64,000 nt of DNA from UBA2365 sp964594045 (GTDB lineage Bacteria > Bacteroidota > Bacteroidia > Chitinophagales > Saprospiraceae), in the NCBI GenBank assembly GCA_964594045.1, contig CAZQKR010000017.1, positions 30,229 through 94,228 of the forward strand, read 5' to 3'. Positions 17,328 through 26,544 of the stretch are shown piece by piece (the first letter of the stretch is position 1; every line of letters starts with the position of its first letter). Both the position numbers and the translations under genes were made by a program. The notes beneath the pieces were generated by a model. It searched no databases. It was not told the origin of the DNA and saw only the letters and a list, made by a program, of their open reading frames with translations.

Positions 17328-18372
17328 CATCATCCAAAACATTCTTTCTGTAAGTGATATAATTTCGCCATTTATTGATCAGGGCATTGAAATCATCCGG
17401 AAGAGGACATTCAAAATGCATTTGTTCACCGGTCTTAGGATGGACAAAACCCAGAGAAGTTGCATGAAGTGCATGTCTGGGCATCATATCAAAACAGTTC
17501 TTGACAAACTGCCTGTATTTCGTAAAAACAGTTCCCTTGATGATCTGATCTCCACCGTAGACTTCATCATTGAACAAGGGATGACCTTGATGAGCCATAT
17601 GAACCCGTATCTGATGTGTCCTGCCGGTCTCAAGCCTGCATTTGATCAGTGAAACATAATACAGGTCTTCCACAACCTCAAAATGTGTCACGGCATGTTT
17701 TCCTTTGGAGCCATCGGCAAAAACCGCTCTTAATCGTCTGTTTTTTGGGTGCCGGTCAATGTTTCCCCTGATGGTGCCAGATCTTTCATCAAAATTTCCC
17801 CAAACCAGGGCAAGATAAGTTCTTTGGACCGTATGGGCTAAAAATTGCTTTGCCAGGAAAGTAAGGCTTTCATCATTTTTGGCAATGACGATGAGCCCTG
17901 TTGTGTTTTTGTCTATTCTGTGCACCAAACCTGCCCTGTCCTTACTATTTCCGGGAAGTACCGGAAGCTCATCTGATCTGAGATAATGAGTGATCGCATT
18001 GACCAATGTACCGGAGGAGTTGGAAATTCCCGGGTGAACAACCATGCCGTGATCTTTATTGATCACCATAAGATCTTCATCTTCATAAACGATATTCAGA
18101 GGAATGTCTTCAGGTTCCAGTTCTCCAAAATCATTTTTACCCTGAAGGTCAAATTGTATAATGTCCAAAGGTTTGATCTTATAATTTGGCTTGACTGCCA
18201 GGTCATTCACCAAAACACGGCCTTCCTTGATGGCTGCCTGAAGTTTATTGCGCGTTACGCTCTCCAGCCGGTTGATCAGAAACAGGTCAACGCGCATAGG
18301 ACTCTGACCTTTATCTACGATCAGCGTCTGGAAACTGGCGGTCGGTTCGACGATTTTCTGGTCTGCCATCAA
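17320..18372 (-). CDS. RluD-type 23S rRNA pseudouridine synthase
   Basis: A 350-residue protein with an N-terminal S4 RNA-binding domain (about residues 25-85, MRVDLFLINRLESVTRNKLQ) and a RsuA/RluA catalytic domain. The HRIDKNTTGLIVIAKND motif near residue 165 carries the catalytic Asp. CRLETGRTHQIRVHMAHQGH and HALHATSLGFVHP complete the family pattern. Most likely it makes pseudouridines in 23S rRNA helix 69, as RluD does; RluA-like targets are possible. The start overlaps the upstream outer-membrane protein gene by four bases. Confidence 0.9.
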   Translation of the reverse strand: MMADQKIVEPTASFQTLIVDKGQSPMRVDLFLINRLESVTRNKLQAAIKEGRVLVNDLAVKPNYKIKPLDIIQFDLQGKNDFGELEPEDIPLNIVYEDEDLMVINKDHGMVVHPGISNSSGTLVNAITHYLRSDELPVLPGNSKDRAGLVHRIDKNTTGLIVIAKNDESLTFLAKQFLAHTVQRTYLALVWGNFDERSGTIRGNIDRHPKNRRLRAVFADGSKGKHAVTHFEVVEDLYYVSLIKCRLETGRTHQIRVHMAHQGHPLFNDEVYGGDQIIKGTVFTKYRQFVKNCFDMMPRHALHATSLGFVHPKTGEQMHFECPLPDDFNALINKWRNYITYRKNVLDDDE

Positions 18373-19127
18373 AAATAAGCTATTATTCCAAAATTCATTT
18401 TCAACATCTGAACCGGCATTTTTTTGCTTTCAAAATGTCTGAAGGGTTTGTCAGCCGGGTTGAAATCTGTTTTTTTTAAATGGAAAAAGTTATTGACCCC
18501 GCTGAAATATCCTACGGTCACATGTCCGAAAACTTCTTCAAAATCCTTTGCAAGCCGGATCAATGTTCCGCCTTCAAACAAATATACCGGATTCCAGCTA
18601 TGGGTGTTCAGGCTGGTGCCGTGCGATTCTGCAAGATCTACGTTATAGATAGAAGAATAGAGGAAAGAATTGCTCATCCCGATGCTGGTTCCGAAAAATG
18701 GTTCAAAAATCCAGAAACCAAGCCCGGGAAAATATCTCAGATCCAGATTCACATTGAATACCGAACAATAAGCTGTTTCCCTGAATAAAAATTCGTCGAT
18801 CTCAGAAAAATCATAATACTCCAGAAATGACTGGTCATAACTTCCATAAGACAATGAAACACCTGCAAAAAAAGGTTTTTCCGGCCTGATCTGATACAGG
18901 TATCTTACTCCAAATCCCGGAATATTTCTTTTCAGTAATTGTCTCTGGCCATCAACAGGAATATTCCAGTCAAAATCCAGGCTGAGAAAACTGTAACGCC
19001 TGGCTAGAACTTCTTCTTCCACATAGACTGAACCGCCATCCAATTCCGTTTCCTGCAATTTGGCAACGACTGGAAAAAGGAACTGCATACAAAAGATGAC
19101 GAGAGCGTATTTATATACAACAGCCAT
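18369..19127 (-). CDS. Predicted outer-membrane beta-barrel protein, unknown function
   Basis: About 252 residues. The sequence has a hydrophobic N terminus and then many alternating aromatic/hydrophobic strands (SYGSYDQSFLEYY, FNVNLDLRYFPGLGFWIF, VTVGYFSGVNNFF), ending in FGIIAYF. A terminal aromatic is typical of barrels folded by BamA. The ATG at 19127 gives a better signal peptide than 19163. I recognise no named family. It is co-oriented with and overlaps the pseudouridine synthase gene. Confidence 0.6.
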   Translation of the reverse strand: MAVVYKYALVIFCMQFLFPVVAKLQETELDGGSVYVEEEVLARRYSFLSLDFDWNIPVDGQRQLLKRNIPGFGVRYLYQIRPEKPFFAGVSLSYGSYDQSFLEYYDFSEIDEFLFRETAYCSVFNVNLDLRYFPGLGFWIFEPFFGTSIGMSNSFLYSSIYNVDLAESHGTSLNTHSWNPVYLFEGGTLIRLAKDFEEVFGHVTVGYFSGVNNFFHLKKTDFNPADKPFRHFESKKMPVQMLKMNFGIIAYF

Positions 19128-19258
19128 TTCGACGACATTATTGACAAACTTCACATGCTTCATTGCCGCGAAAATATTATTTTACAGAGAAAAACTTTCA
19201 TTAACGATAAAAAATCCTTCAAACAACTCAATTTGAGGTCAGTAATTTAACAGGTTGA

Positions 19259-20299
19259 TCAACCAAAGTGCTTCCATCCCTGAGAAATGATGGGGTGAAT
19301 TTGACCACCTGTCGTGTGCAATCTTACTCCGTCTGCAGCAGACACAATGTCACCGATGATGGCAATCTCATTCTGGTATCTGATCTTGTCCACGTCTTTC
19401 GGATCCAAAGTAAACAGCAATTCATAATCTTCACCTCCGCTCAGGGCAGCCGTGATCGGATCCATATTGAATCTGATCGCCATTTGCTGGGTTTCCGAAT
19501 GTATGGGTACATGGCCTTCTTCGATAAAGGCGCCAACACCGGAGTGTTTGCAAATGTGCAGGATCTCGGAAGAAAGTCCGTCAGAAATATCGATCATCGA
19601 ACTGGGAACAATGTCAGCTTTTTCAAAAAAGTCAATAATGTCCTTCCTGGCTTCAGGCAAAAGATGGCGGCCAACAAGATAGGTTTGCCCTTCAAAATCT
19701 GCTTTGAAATCCGGTATGGATTTGCTTAAAAACAAGCGTTTTTCACGTTCCATCAATTGCATTCCCAGATAGGATCCACCCAGGTCACCTGTTACACAGA
19801 TCAGATCACCAATTTTTGCCCCTTTCCGCTTCACTACCCTATCTTCATGAACTGTACCGATCGCAGTGATGCTGATGATCAATCCTTTGTTAGACGAAGT
19901 GGTATCTCCTCCAACCAGATCCACCTGGTATATTTCGCAAGCCTTCCTGATACCTGAATAGAGTTCTTCAAGTGCCTCAACAGAAAAGCGGTTGGACAAA
20001 GCAATGGAAACCGTGATCTGTTCAGGTTTCCCGTTCATGGCATATATGTCTGACAGGTTAACAATGACCGACTTATAACCCAGGTGTTTCAGCGGAGTAT
20101 ACATCAGGTCAAAATGTATTCCTTCCACCAGCATATCAGTTGTGACCAGGGTCAGCTGTTCACCAAACTTTAATATGGCCGCATCATCTCCGACTCCGAG
20201 AAGGGTGCTGTCGTTGATCTTACCTAGGTCCTTTGTCAGGTGGTCAATCAGACCGAACTCACCCAATTCGTTTACATCAGTCCTTTTTGATTCTTCCAT
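19259..20299 (-). CDS. thiL: Thiamine-monophosphate kinase
   Basis: A 346-residue protein with the ThiL/PurM-like pattern: LGEFGLIDHLTKDL, LGVGDDAAILKF, TTDMLVEGIHFDLMYTP, VNLSDIYAMNGKP, LVGGDTTSSNKGLIIS and a late MIDISDGLSSEILHI plus ALSGGEDYELLFT. It phosphorylates thiamine monophosphate to thiamine diphosphate with ATP. It lies 14 bp after pyrH on the same strand, probably co-transcribed. No thi-box (TPP riboswitch) was recognised. Confidence 0.95.
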   Translation of the reverse strand: MEESKRTDVNELGEFGLIDHLTKDLGKINDSTLLGVGDDAAILKFGEQLTLVTTDMLVEGIHFDLMYTPLKHLGYKSVIVNLSDIYAMNGKPEQITVSIALSNRFSVEALEELYSGIRKACEIYQVDLVGGDTTSSNKGLIISITAIGTVHEDRVVKRKGAKIGDLICVTGDLGGSYLGMQLMEREKRLFLSKSIPDFKADFEGQTYLVGRHLLPEARKDIIDFFEKADIVPSSMIDISDGLSSEILHICKHSGVGAFIEEGHVPIHSETQQMAIRFNMDPITAALSGGEDYELLFTLDPKDVDKIRYQNEIAIIGDIVSAADGVRLHTTGGQIHPIISQGWKHFG

Positions 20300-20313
20300 T
20301 CGGGGATATTTGC

Positions 20314-21021
20314 TTATTTGATGAGTGTGCCAACTTTATTTCCTTTTACTATATTCAACAGGTTATCTGGATCATTGATGTTGAATACGACGATCGGCAG
20401 ATTGTTTTCCCGGCAAAGGGTAAACGCTGTCATATCCATGATATTCAAACCTTTGGCGATCACTTCTGAAAAAGTGATCTGGTCAAATTTTACAGCATTT
20501 TTATCCTTTTCCGGATCAGCGGAATAAACGCCATCTACCCTTGTACCCTTTAGGATGACGTTGGCATTGATCTCATTGGCACGCAGGGCAGCAGCAGAAT
20601 CCGTTGTAAAATATGGGCTGCCTGTCCCTCCGCAAAAAATGACCACTCTGCCCTTTTCCAGATGCCTGATCGCTCTTCTTCTGATGTATGGTTCAGCGAT
20701 CTGATCCATTTTAATGGCAGAAACCAGCCTGGTGAATACGCCAATGGATTCCAGCGCGCTTTGAAGCGCCATACCATTGATGGCCGTCGCCAGCATACCC
20801 ATGTAATCACCTTGTACTCTTTCAATTCCTGAAGAAGATGCATTCAGTCCCCTGTATATATTACCACCGCCGATGACTATGGCGGTTTCGACACCTTCGC
20901 TTACCAGACCTTTGATCTGGTTGGCATAATGAAAAAGCATATCAGGAGCAATACCATATCCATTGCTTCCCATGAGTGATTCGCCGCTTAATTTTAAGAG
21001 TACCCTTTTATAGATTGTCAT
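20314..21021 (-). CDS. pyrH: UMP kinase
   Basis: A 235-residue amino-acid-kinase-fold protein. KRVLLKLSGESLMG at the start, VIGGGNIYRGL (about residues 50-60), DYMGMLATAINGMALQ and VDGVYSADPEKDKNA are diagnostic for bacterial PyrH. It phosphorylates UMP and is usually allosterically controlled by UTP and GTP. It sits downstream of tsf, a common arrangement, separated by a terminator-like hairpin. Confidence 0.96.
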   Translation of the reverse strand: MTIYKRVLLKLSGESLMGSNGYGIAPDMLFHYANQIKGLVSEGVETAIVIGGGNIYRGLNASSSGIERVQGDYMGMLATAINGMALQSALESIGVFTRLVSAIKMDQIAEPYIRRRAIRHLEKGRVVIFCGGTGSPYFTTDSAAALRANEINANVILKGTRVDGVYSADPEKDKNAVKFDQITFSEVIAKGLNIMDMTAFTLCRENNLPIVVFNINDPDNLLNIVKGNKVGTLIK

Positions 21022-21072
21022 AATGTTTTATTTGAGATCGCCAAAATAATGAATTCACCGGAACTTGACCGC

Positions 21073-21106
21073 AAAAAAAAAGCGAATTCATTGAATCCGC
21101 TTTTTT
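21073..21106 (-). terminator. Intrinsic terminator between tsf and pyrH
   Basis: On the minus strand a run of A precedes an AAGCGGATTC/GAATTCGCTT-type stem with one mismatch, followed by nine T residues. It would end much of the rplM-rpsI-rpsB-tsf transcript before pyrH. The run of A on the other side also allows function in the opposite direction. Confidence 0.75.
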
Positions 21107-21115
21107 AATTTTCGA

Positions 21116-21952
21116 TTATCCTAATTTTACATGTCTGAATCCGGTGACCCTGAGGTCTTTCTCAACAGAATTCAGGTACTGCTGAACAGACACTTTACTG
21201 TCTTTGACATAAGCCTGATTGATCAGCGTACTCTCTTTGTAAAATTTATTCAATTTTCCGATGGCAATTTTTTCGAGCATCTCTTCGGGTTTACCTTCAG
21301 CTCTTGCTTGTTCTTTGCCAATTTCTATCTCCTTTGCAACGATGCCTGCATCCACACTGGACTCATCCACTGCGATGGGGTGCATGGCTGCAACCTGCAT
21401 GGCTACATTTTTACCGGCTTCCAATACATGGTCTCCGGTTTTATCCAAACCCAGGATAACACCTGCCTTGTTGCCCATGTGAATATAGGAAACAACCAAA
21501 GGAGCTTCAATTTTCTCATAATTTGCCAGTTCGATTTTTTCACCGATGGCAGCTACTCTTTCCATTATCTTATCCCTGAGGGTTATGCCTTCAAAAGCAG
21601 AATCCAAAAGGGTTTCTTTATCATTATAAAAGGAATTCAATGCATGAGCAGCAATTCTCCTGGTCAAATCGATGAAGTCTTCATTCTTAGCCACAAAATC
21701 GGTTTCACTTGACAATTTTACAACGATACCTTTTTTATGATCGTCAGAAACCATAGCGATGACCACACCTTCCTTTGCTTCCCTGTCTGCTCTCTTGGCA
21801 GAAACTTTCTGACCCTTCTTTCTTAAATATTCTACTGCCAGTTCAAAATCTCCGTTGGACTCCTCGAGTGCTTTTTTACAATCCATCATTCCAACACCTG
21901 TCTGATCGCGCAACTGTTTAACAACTGCAGCAGAAATAACTGTTTCGCTCAT
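21116..21952 (-). CDS. tsf: Elongation factor Ts
   Basis: A 278-residue protein with VVKQLRDQTGVGMMDCKKAL at the N-terminal UBA-like domain, VELSSETDFVAKN-like VKLSSETDFVAKNEDF (about residues 76-91) and MQVAAMHPIAVD. It exchanges GDP for GTP on EF-Tu. It follows rpsB by 24 bp, the usual order, and is the last gene of the ribosomal cluster. Confidence 0.97.
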   Translation of the reverse strand: MSETVISAAVVKQLRDQTGVGMMDCKKALEESNGDFELAVEYLRKKGQKVSAKRADREAKEGVVIAMVSDDHKKGIVVKLSSETDFVAKNEDFIDLTRRIAAHALNSFYNDKETLLDSAFEGITLRDKIMERVAAIGEKIELANYEKIEAPLVVSYIHMGNKAGVILGLDKTGDHVLEAGKNVAMQVAAMHPIAVDESSVDAGIVAKEIEIGKEQARAEGKPEEMLEKIAIGKLNKFYKESTLINQAYVKDSKVSVQQYLNSVEKDLRVTGFRHVKLG

Positions 21953-21976
21953 TTTAATGCAATTTTATAGTTTATA

Positions 21977-22693
21977 TTAATCTTCTTCTTTTTCAATTTC
22001 CTTCTGATCTCTTTCATCCAGACCTTCCTTGATCGCTGCCACCAGGTAATTGGTGATGATTTCAATGGATTTGGATGCGTCATCATTTGCCGGAATAGGA
22101 TAATCCACCTTCAGAGGATTTGAATTTGTATCCACCATGGCAAAAGTCTTCAATCCCAATTTACTGGCTTCTGATACTGCGAGGTGTTCATGTGAAATAT
22201 CCACAACAAATACAGCTGATGGGATCCTGTTCAAATGTTCAATACCACCGAGTACTTTTTCCAGTTTTGCCTTTTCACGGGACAAAGTCAGTCTTTCCTT
22301 CTTGGTGATCGCTGTCAGGGTTTTATCATTCAGCATGCTCTCAATCTTCTGCATTTTCTTTACAGATTTGCGGATCGTGGTAAAGTTGGTCATCATACCA
22401 CCCAACCAACGGTTGGTCACATAAGGCATATTCACGCTTTCCGCTGCATTCTTAACGATTTCCCTCGCTTGCTTCTTGGTGGCGACAAACATGATCTTTT
22501 TGCCGGATTTGGCCAGCTGCTTCATCGATCTGGCAGCATTCTCCATTCCTTCGATCGTTTTGTTCAGGTCAATGATATGGATCCCTTTGCGTTCCATGAA
22601 AATATATGGAGACATTTTGGGGTTCCACTTGCGCTTCATGTGTCCGAAATGCGCACCAGCATTCAATAGATCTTTATATTCAATATTAGGCAT
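21977..22693 (-). CDS. rpsB: 30S ribosomal protein S2 (uS2)
   Basis: A 238-residue protein with LLNAGAHFGHMKRKWNPKM, GIHIIDLNKTIEGM, MFVATKKQAREIV, NRWLGGMMTNFTTI and a late DTNSNPLKVDYPIPANDDA, all diagnostic for uS2. The C-terminal tail is acidic (EIEKEED). It lies 30 bp downstream of rpsI. Confidence 0.97.
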   Translation of the reverse strand: MPNIEYKDLLNAGAHFGHMKRKWNPKMSPYIFMERKGIHIIDLNKTIEGMENAARSMKQLAKSGKKIMFVATKKQAREIVKNAAESVNMPYVTNRWLGGMMTNFTTIRKSVKKMQKIESMLNDKTLTAITKKERLTLSREKAKLEKVLGGIEHLNRIPSAVFVVDISHEHLAVSEASKLGLKTFAMVDTNSNPLKVDYPIPANDDASKSIEIITNYLVAAIKEGLDERDQKEIEKEED

Positions 22694-22723
22694 TTTATTC
22701 GATTTACTACAATTAAAATAATA

Positions 22724-23110
22724 TTAACGTTTAGAGAATTGGAAGCTTTTTCTCGCTTTCGGTTTACCAAATTTCTTACGTTCAACCTCTCTCGCATCAC
22801 GTTTCAGATACTTGAGATCCTTCAAAGGTTTCCTCAATTCTGAGTCGATCTCAACCAATGCCTTGGCAATGGCCATCCTGATCGCTTCAGCCTGACCTTT
22901 AAAACCACCTCCTTTGACATTCACCTTTACATTATATGAACCTGTCAAATTTGCTGCCCTGAACGGTGCATCTATATTTTGCTGGATGTGTATTTGCGGA
23001 AAATAATCCTTGTACTCCTTGCCGTTAACAAGAATCCGTCCATTGCCTTCAGTGACATAAACACGGGCAACGGATGCTTTTCTCCTTCCTACTGCATTAA
23101 TCATTTCCAT
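22724..23110 (-). CDS. rpsI: 30S ribosomal protein S9 (uS9)
   Basis: A 128-residue protein starting VGRRKASVARVYV and ending in the uS9 C-terminal pattern KFGKPKARKSFQFSKR, whose basic tail reaches the P site. It follows rplM by 5 bp, the near-universal order. Confidence 0.97.
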   Translation of the reverse strand: MEMINAVGRRKASVARVYVTEGNGRILVNGKEYKDYFPQIHIQQNIDAPFRAANLTGSYNVKVNVKGGGFKGQAEAIRMAIAKALVEIDSELRKPLKDLKYLKRDAREVERKKFGKPKARKSFQFSKR

Positions 23111-23115
23111 GTCAG

Positions 23116-23559
23116 TTAAAATTTAAATTCCTGAGCTTTTTGCGCCTTGTGCGGATGCTCAGCTCCTTCGTAAACAAATAATTTCTTAAACATCTGATTT
23201 CCAAGCTTTGTCTTTGGCAACATACCTTTGACTGCAGTCTCAATAACTTTTACAGGCCTGGTATCCAACATTTCCTTAGCCGTCCTTTTCTTTAAACCTC
23301 CCGGATAACCAGTATACCTCGTATACTCTTTCTGATTCAATTTGTCTCCGGTAAATCTTACTTTCTCTGCATTGATCACGATGATGTAATCCCCATTATC
23401 TATATGAGGGGTAAAATCGGGTTTATGCTTTCCCCTAAGCACATGGGCAATTCTGGTACATAAACGGCCTACAATTTCTCCTTCAGCATCTATGATATAC
23501 CATTGCCTGTTGACATCTTCCTTTCGGATTGACTTTGTCTTGAAACTCAATGTATTCAC
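23116..23559 (-). CDS. rplM: 50S ribosomal protein L13 (uL13)
   Basis: A 147-residue protein with RQWYIIDAEGEIVGRLCTRIA, LRGKHKPDFTPHIDNGDYI, RYTGYPGGLKKRTA and VKGMLPKTKLGNQMFKKL, diagnostic of uL13. It is the first gene of the rplM-rpsI-rpsB-tsf operon, read from a strong promoter just upstream. Confidence 0.97.
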   Translation of the reverse strand: MNTLSFKTKSIRKEDVNRQWYIIDAEGEIVGRLCTRIAHVLRGKHKPDFTPHIDNGDYIIVINAEKVRFTGDKLNQKEYTRYTGYPGGLKKRTAKEMLDTRPVKVIETAVKGMLPKTKLGNQMFKKLFVYEGAEHPHKAQKAQEFKF

Positions 23560-23864
23560 TTCAAAATTTTTTAATGATTAAACCTCCCGTTTTCTACGGG
23601 CTCGCAAATGTATGTCTTAATGAATTAACCACAAAAGAAAATTTAAAAAAAAATCATAGGCCTATCTATAATTTATTGATAAACAGTTAATTTTTTGATC
23701 ATTTTTTTAAAAATACTTCCAAAATCCATGATTTTTGACCGATCAAAACCGGTTTATCTTCCTAAAAAAGTGCTTTAAATGAAATCTTTGCAAGTTTTTT
23801 TGCATTTTTGCCTCATGATCACAAAAAAGCCTGAAATCCACCGGTTTTGGAATAGAAATGGGTC
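23560..23864. other. Divergent intergenic region with ribosomal-operon leader
   Basis: The rplM promoter lies at its left part. Its 5' leader holds a small hairpin, CCCGT-TTTCT-ACGGG at 23587-23601, that might serve in autoregulation. The right part carries poly-T tracts upstream of the Wzz-like gene and no clear -7 box for that gene. Confidence 0.4.
23605..23636 (-). promoter_or_regulatory. Promoter of the rplM-rpsI-rpsB-tsf operon
   Basis: Read on the minus strand, TTTTG (23636-23632) and TACATTTG (23612-23605) are separated by exactly 19 bp, the canonical Bacteroidota spacing. The leader to rplM is about 40 nt. Confidence 0.8.
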
Positions 23865-23909
23865 ATGTGGATTTTTCGTCAAAAATTCTTCAAAAGAAAT
23901 AACTCAAGT

Positions 23910-24875
23910 ATGAACAATAAGGAAAATTTCGGTTTCGACTACAGGAATCTGGAATCATTTTTCAGCAATACCAACCTGTGGCAGTTTATCTGGCAAAGAA
24001 GGATCAGTTTCCTGCTCACACTAATTGCGGCAGGGATTTTAGGCGCGATTTTTTCTGGCCCCCGATTCATTACGCCAAAATTTAAATCCGGTGCAGTCGT
24101 ATATCCAATCAACCTGACAGAATATTCCGAGGAAAGTTATACCGAACAGATGCTGCAAACATTTCAGTCAGATGACATCAGGTTGAAACTGATCAAAAGT
24201 TTTGATCTGTACAAGGTGTACAAAATTGATTCGAACGATCAGCATGCTTTAACATACATTTTTGATGAGATCAACGACCATGTTTCTTTTGGAAAAACAC
24301 CTCTGGAGGCAGTTAAAATTCAGGTCCTGGACAAGGATCCTCAGCGCGCAGCAAAAATGGTTGACTCCCTGGTGAGTTATTATGATCAGCTGATCAAGTA
24401 CAACCGTGATATCCGCCATCTGGAAAGAGTTGAAAGAGGCCGCAAGGAAATGGATCGCATCCAATCCGAAAATGATTCTCTGCAGGCTATATTGACCGGT
24501 TTACGTAAAGAAAGCCATCTGGTCAGCCCGCAATTGCAGACAAGGGAGATCACAAGAGCTTATTTTTCAAATAACAGGCAGGCAACCCTGATGTATCAAA
24601 AACTGACGGAAAACAAGGATAAGATCAACTTTCTTGACAGCCTGATCTCACTGAACAATGTCCGTTTTATGAAATATAAGTCGGATCATGACGAACAACT
24701 GGCGGAGATCAACCGCACACTTACATTCAGCACCTACGTTTCCAGACCTGTTGTCCCGGACAAAAAAGCATACCCTGTCCGGTGGGTGATCCTGGCCATT
24801 GCAGTTGCATCAGCAGGATTATTCTGGTTTTTAGTACAGATTTTAATTGAAAGCTTCAGTCGCAAAAACAATTGA
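23910..24875 (+). CDS. Wzz-like polysaccharide chain-length/export protein
   Basis: About 321 residues with the Wzz-domain topology. An N-terminal membrane helix (ISFLLTLIAAGILGAIFSG, about residues 35-53) and a long periplasmic part with coiled-coil-rich ERVERGRKEMDRIQSENDS precede a second helix near the C terminus (WVILAIAVASAGLFWFLVQ). Such proteins set the length of polysaccharide chains. No kinase domain is fused. The ATG at 23910 is preferred to 23865 by domain layout. The stop overlaps the start of the ligase-like gene, so they are coupled. Confidence 0.75.
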   Translation: MNNKENFGFDYRNLESFFSNTNLWQFIWQRRISFLLTLIAAGILGAIFSGPRFITPKFKSGAVVYPINLTEYSEESYTEQMLQTFQSDDIRLKLIKSFDLYKVYKIDSNDQHALTYIFDEINDHVSFGKTPLEAVKIQVLDKDPQRAAKMVDSLVSYYDQLIKYNRDIRHLERVERGRKEMDRIQSENDSLQAILTGLRKESHLVSPQLQTREITRAYFSNNRQATLMYQKLTENKDKINFLDSLISLNNVRFMKYKSDHDEQLAEINRTLTFSTYVSRPVVPDKKAYPVRWVILAIAVASAGLFWFLVQILIESFSRKNN

Positions 24876-26329
24876 TTTTGCCTCGTTCCATCACATATAT
24901 CTGGCTTGGCAGACTCGCCATCCTGATCTACCTGATCTTCCTCGGATATGCCATCCATGAAGAGATATGGTTCTACCTGGCATTTCCTTTAGTCCTCCTG
25001 GCTGCAATATTTGCCTTTGTCAAAATGGACAAGACCCTGCTGCTGATCTATTTTCTGGCACCCTTATCTGTACCTTTGCGCGTTCTGGTACCAGGCCTGG
25101 ATGTTGATTTTTACATCACAACTGAACCTTTCCTCGCTTTCCTGACATTGATGTTTTTGATCAAATCAGCTTTGTTTGGTCATTTGGACAAACGGATTTT
25201 CAGCCACCCGGTCTCGATCGCTGTCCTGTTCAGCCTATTCTGGATTTTTATCACCTCAATGACCAGCACCATGCCCGCTGTTTCCTTCAAATTCCTGATT
25301 TCAAGGCTTTGGTTCGTGATCCCCTTTTATTTCCTGGCAATTTTACTTTTCCGTAAACCGGAAAACTTACGTTCATTCATCTATTTATACAGTATCGCAT
25401 TGATGATCGTAGTGATCTACACCTTCAATAACCACCTTGCATACGGGCTCAATGACCAACAGGCAGCCAACTGGATGTGTTATCCATTTTACAATGACCA
25501 TACTTCCTATGGCGCTGCACTGGTGATGATGATCTTCGGCCTGATCGCACTTTATCCGCTCAGGTCTTCAAAAAAAACAGAAACCCTGCTGATCGCTCTG
25601 GGATTTGGCATTCTGTTCATAGGACTGGTCTATTCCTACACACGGGCTGCCTGGGTGAGTGTTGCAGGTGTCATGGCACTTTGGGTTCTGATCCGGCTGA
25701 AAATTCAGTTTAAATGGATAGTTCTTGGCGCTTTGGTAACCATCATCAGCGGGATCCTTTTTTTCAACACGGTACTGGATAAACTGGAAAAAAATGAGCA
25801 GGACGCCTCGGGCAATTTTTCAGAACACATCACCTCCATTACCAACATCAGCACGGATGCATCTAATGTTGAAAGACTCAACAGATGGAACAGCGCTTTT
25901 CGTATGTTTCATGAAAAGCCTTTATTCGGCTGGGGGCCCGGAACCTATATGTTCCAGTATGCTCCTTTCCAGTATGAAAGAGAAAAAACCATCATCAGCA
26001 CCAATCTTGGAGACGGTGGAAATGCACACAGCGAATATCTCGGGCCTATGGCAGAATCAGGGTTTTTAGGACCAATTTATTTTCTGGCCATTGGGATTTT
26101 GTCCTTCTGGACCGGTATCAGAGTGTACAGAAAAGCCGCATCTTTGAGAATCCGGTATATTGCCCTAACGGTCACCCTTGGTTTGACCACTTATCTGCTT
26201 CATGGTTTTCTTAATAATTTCCTGGATACCGATAAAATCTCAGCCTTGTTCTGGGGATTCATCGCCATACTCGTCAGCCTGGATATCTACTCACCGAAAA
26301 TTGCAGTCCAGTCAACTTCGCAGGCATAA
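24872..26329 (+). CDS. O-antigen ligase / Wzy-like polymerase
   Basis: A 485-residue polytopic protein with about 12 hydrophobic helices. The large periplasmic loop (about residues 300-400) carries the Wzy_C-type motifs RLNRWNSAFRMFHEKPLFGW, GPGTYMFQY and NAHSEYLGPMAESGFLG with the functional His. It either polymerises or ligates surface polysaccharide. The start appears to be TTG at 24872, overlapping the preceding stop (TTGA), because no ATG occurs before the first helices. Pairing with a Wzz-like gene supports a role in surface glycan assembly. Confidence 0.82.
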   Translation: MILPRSITYIWLGRLAILIYLIFLGYAIHEEIWFYLAFPLVLLAAIFAFVKMDKTLLLIYFLAPLSVPLRVLVPGLDVDFYITTEPFLAFLTLMFLIKSALFGHLDKRIFSHPVSIAVLFSLFWIFITSMTSTMPAVSFKFLISRLWFVIPFYFLAILLFRKPENLRSFIYLYSIALMIVVIYTFNNHLAYGLNDQQAANWMCYPFYNDHTSYGAALVMMIFGLIALYPLRSSKKTETLLIALGFGILFIGLVYSYTRAAWVSVAGVMALWVLIRLKIQFKWIVLGALVTIISGILFFNTVLDKLEKNEQDASGNFSEHITSITNISTDASNVERLNRWNSAFRMFHEKPLFGWGPGTYMFQYAPFQYEREKTIISTNLGDGGNAHSEYLGPMAESGFLGPIYFLAIGILSFWTGIRVYRKAASLRIRYIALTVTLGLTTYLLHGFLNNFLDTDKISALFWGFIAILVSLDIYSPKIAVQSTSQA

Positions 26330-26440
26330 AAACAATGATGCCTGGATAGTCACTGAAATTTTGAAGAAACCATGAAATCTGATCAGAAAATCCGGTTAAA
26401 AAAACATATCATCCAAACAAAATGATTATTAACGCTTCAT

Positions 26441-26485
26441 TAACAAGACATATAAGACTTGTTAACAAGACTGGCCATAAATTTG
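26441..26485 (+). promoter_or_regulatory. Promoter with overlapping palindromes before the DUF1573 gene
   Basis: TAAATTTG at 26478-26485 fits the -7 box. Around the -33 position lies CTTGTTAACAAG (26458-26469), a perfect 12-bp palindrome, and an extra TAACAAG at 26441-26447 forms a second inverted repeat with it. This could be an operator. Confidence 0.5.
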
Positions 26486-26544
26486 CAGTCTATATAGTAA
26501 ATTTTTTAAATTGTCTTGCTTTTAAAATTATTAAATTGATACAA

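Noticed and set aside
20299..20314. TPP riboswitch in front of thiL
   Set aside because: thiL follows pyrH by 14 bp, so there is no room for a riboswitch and no thi-box sequence was seen.
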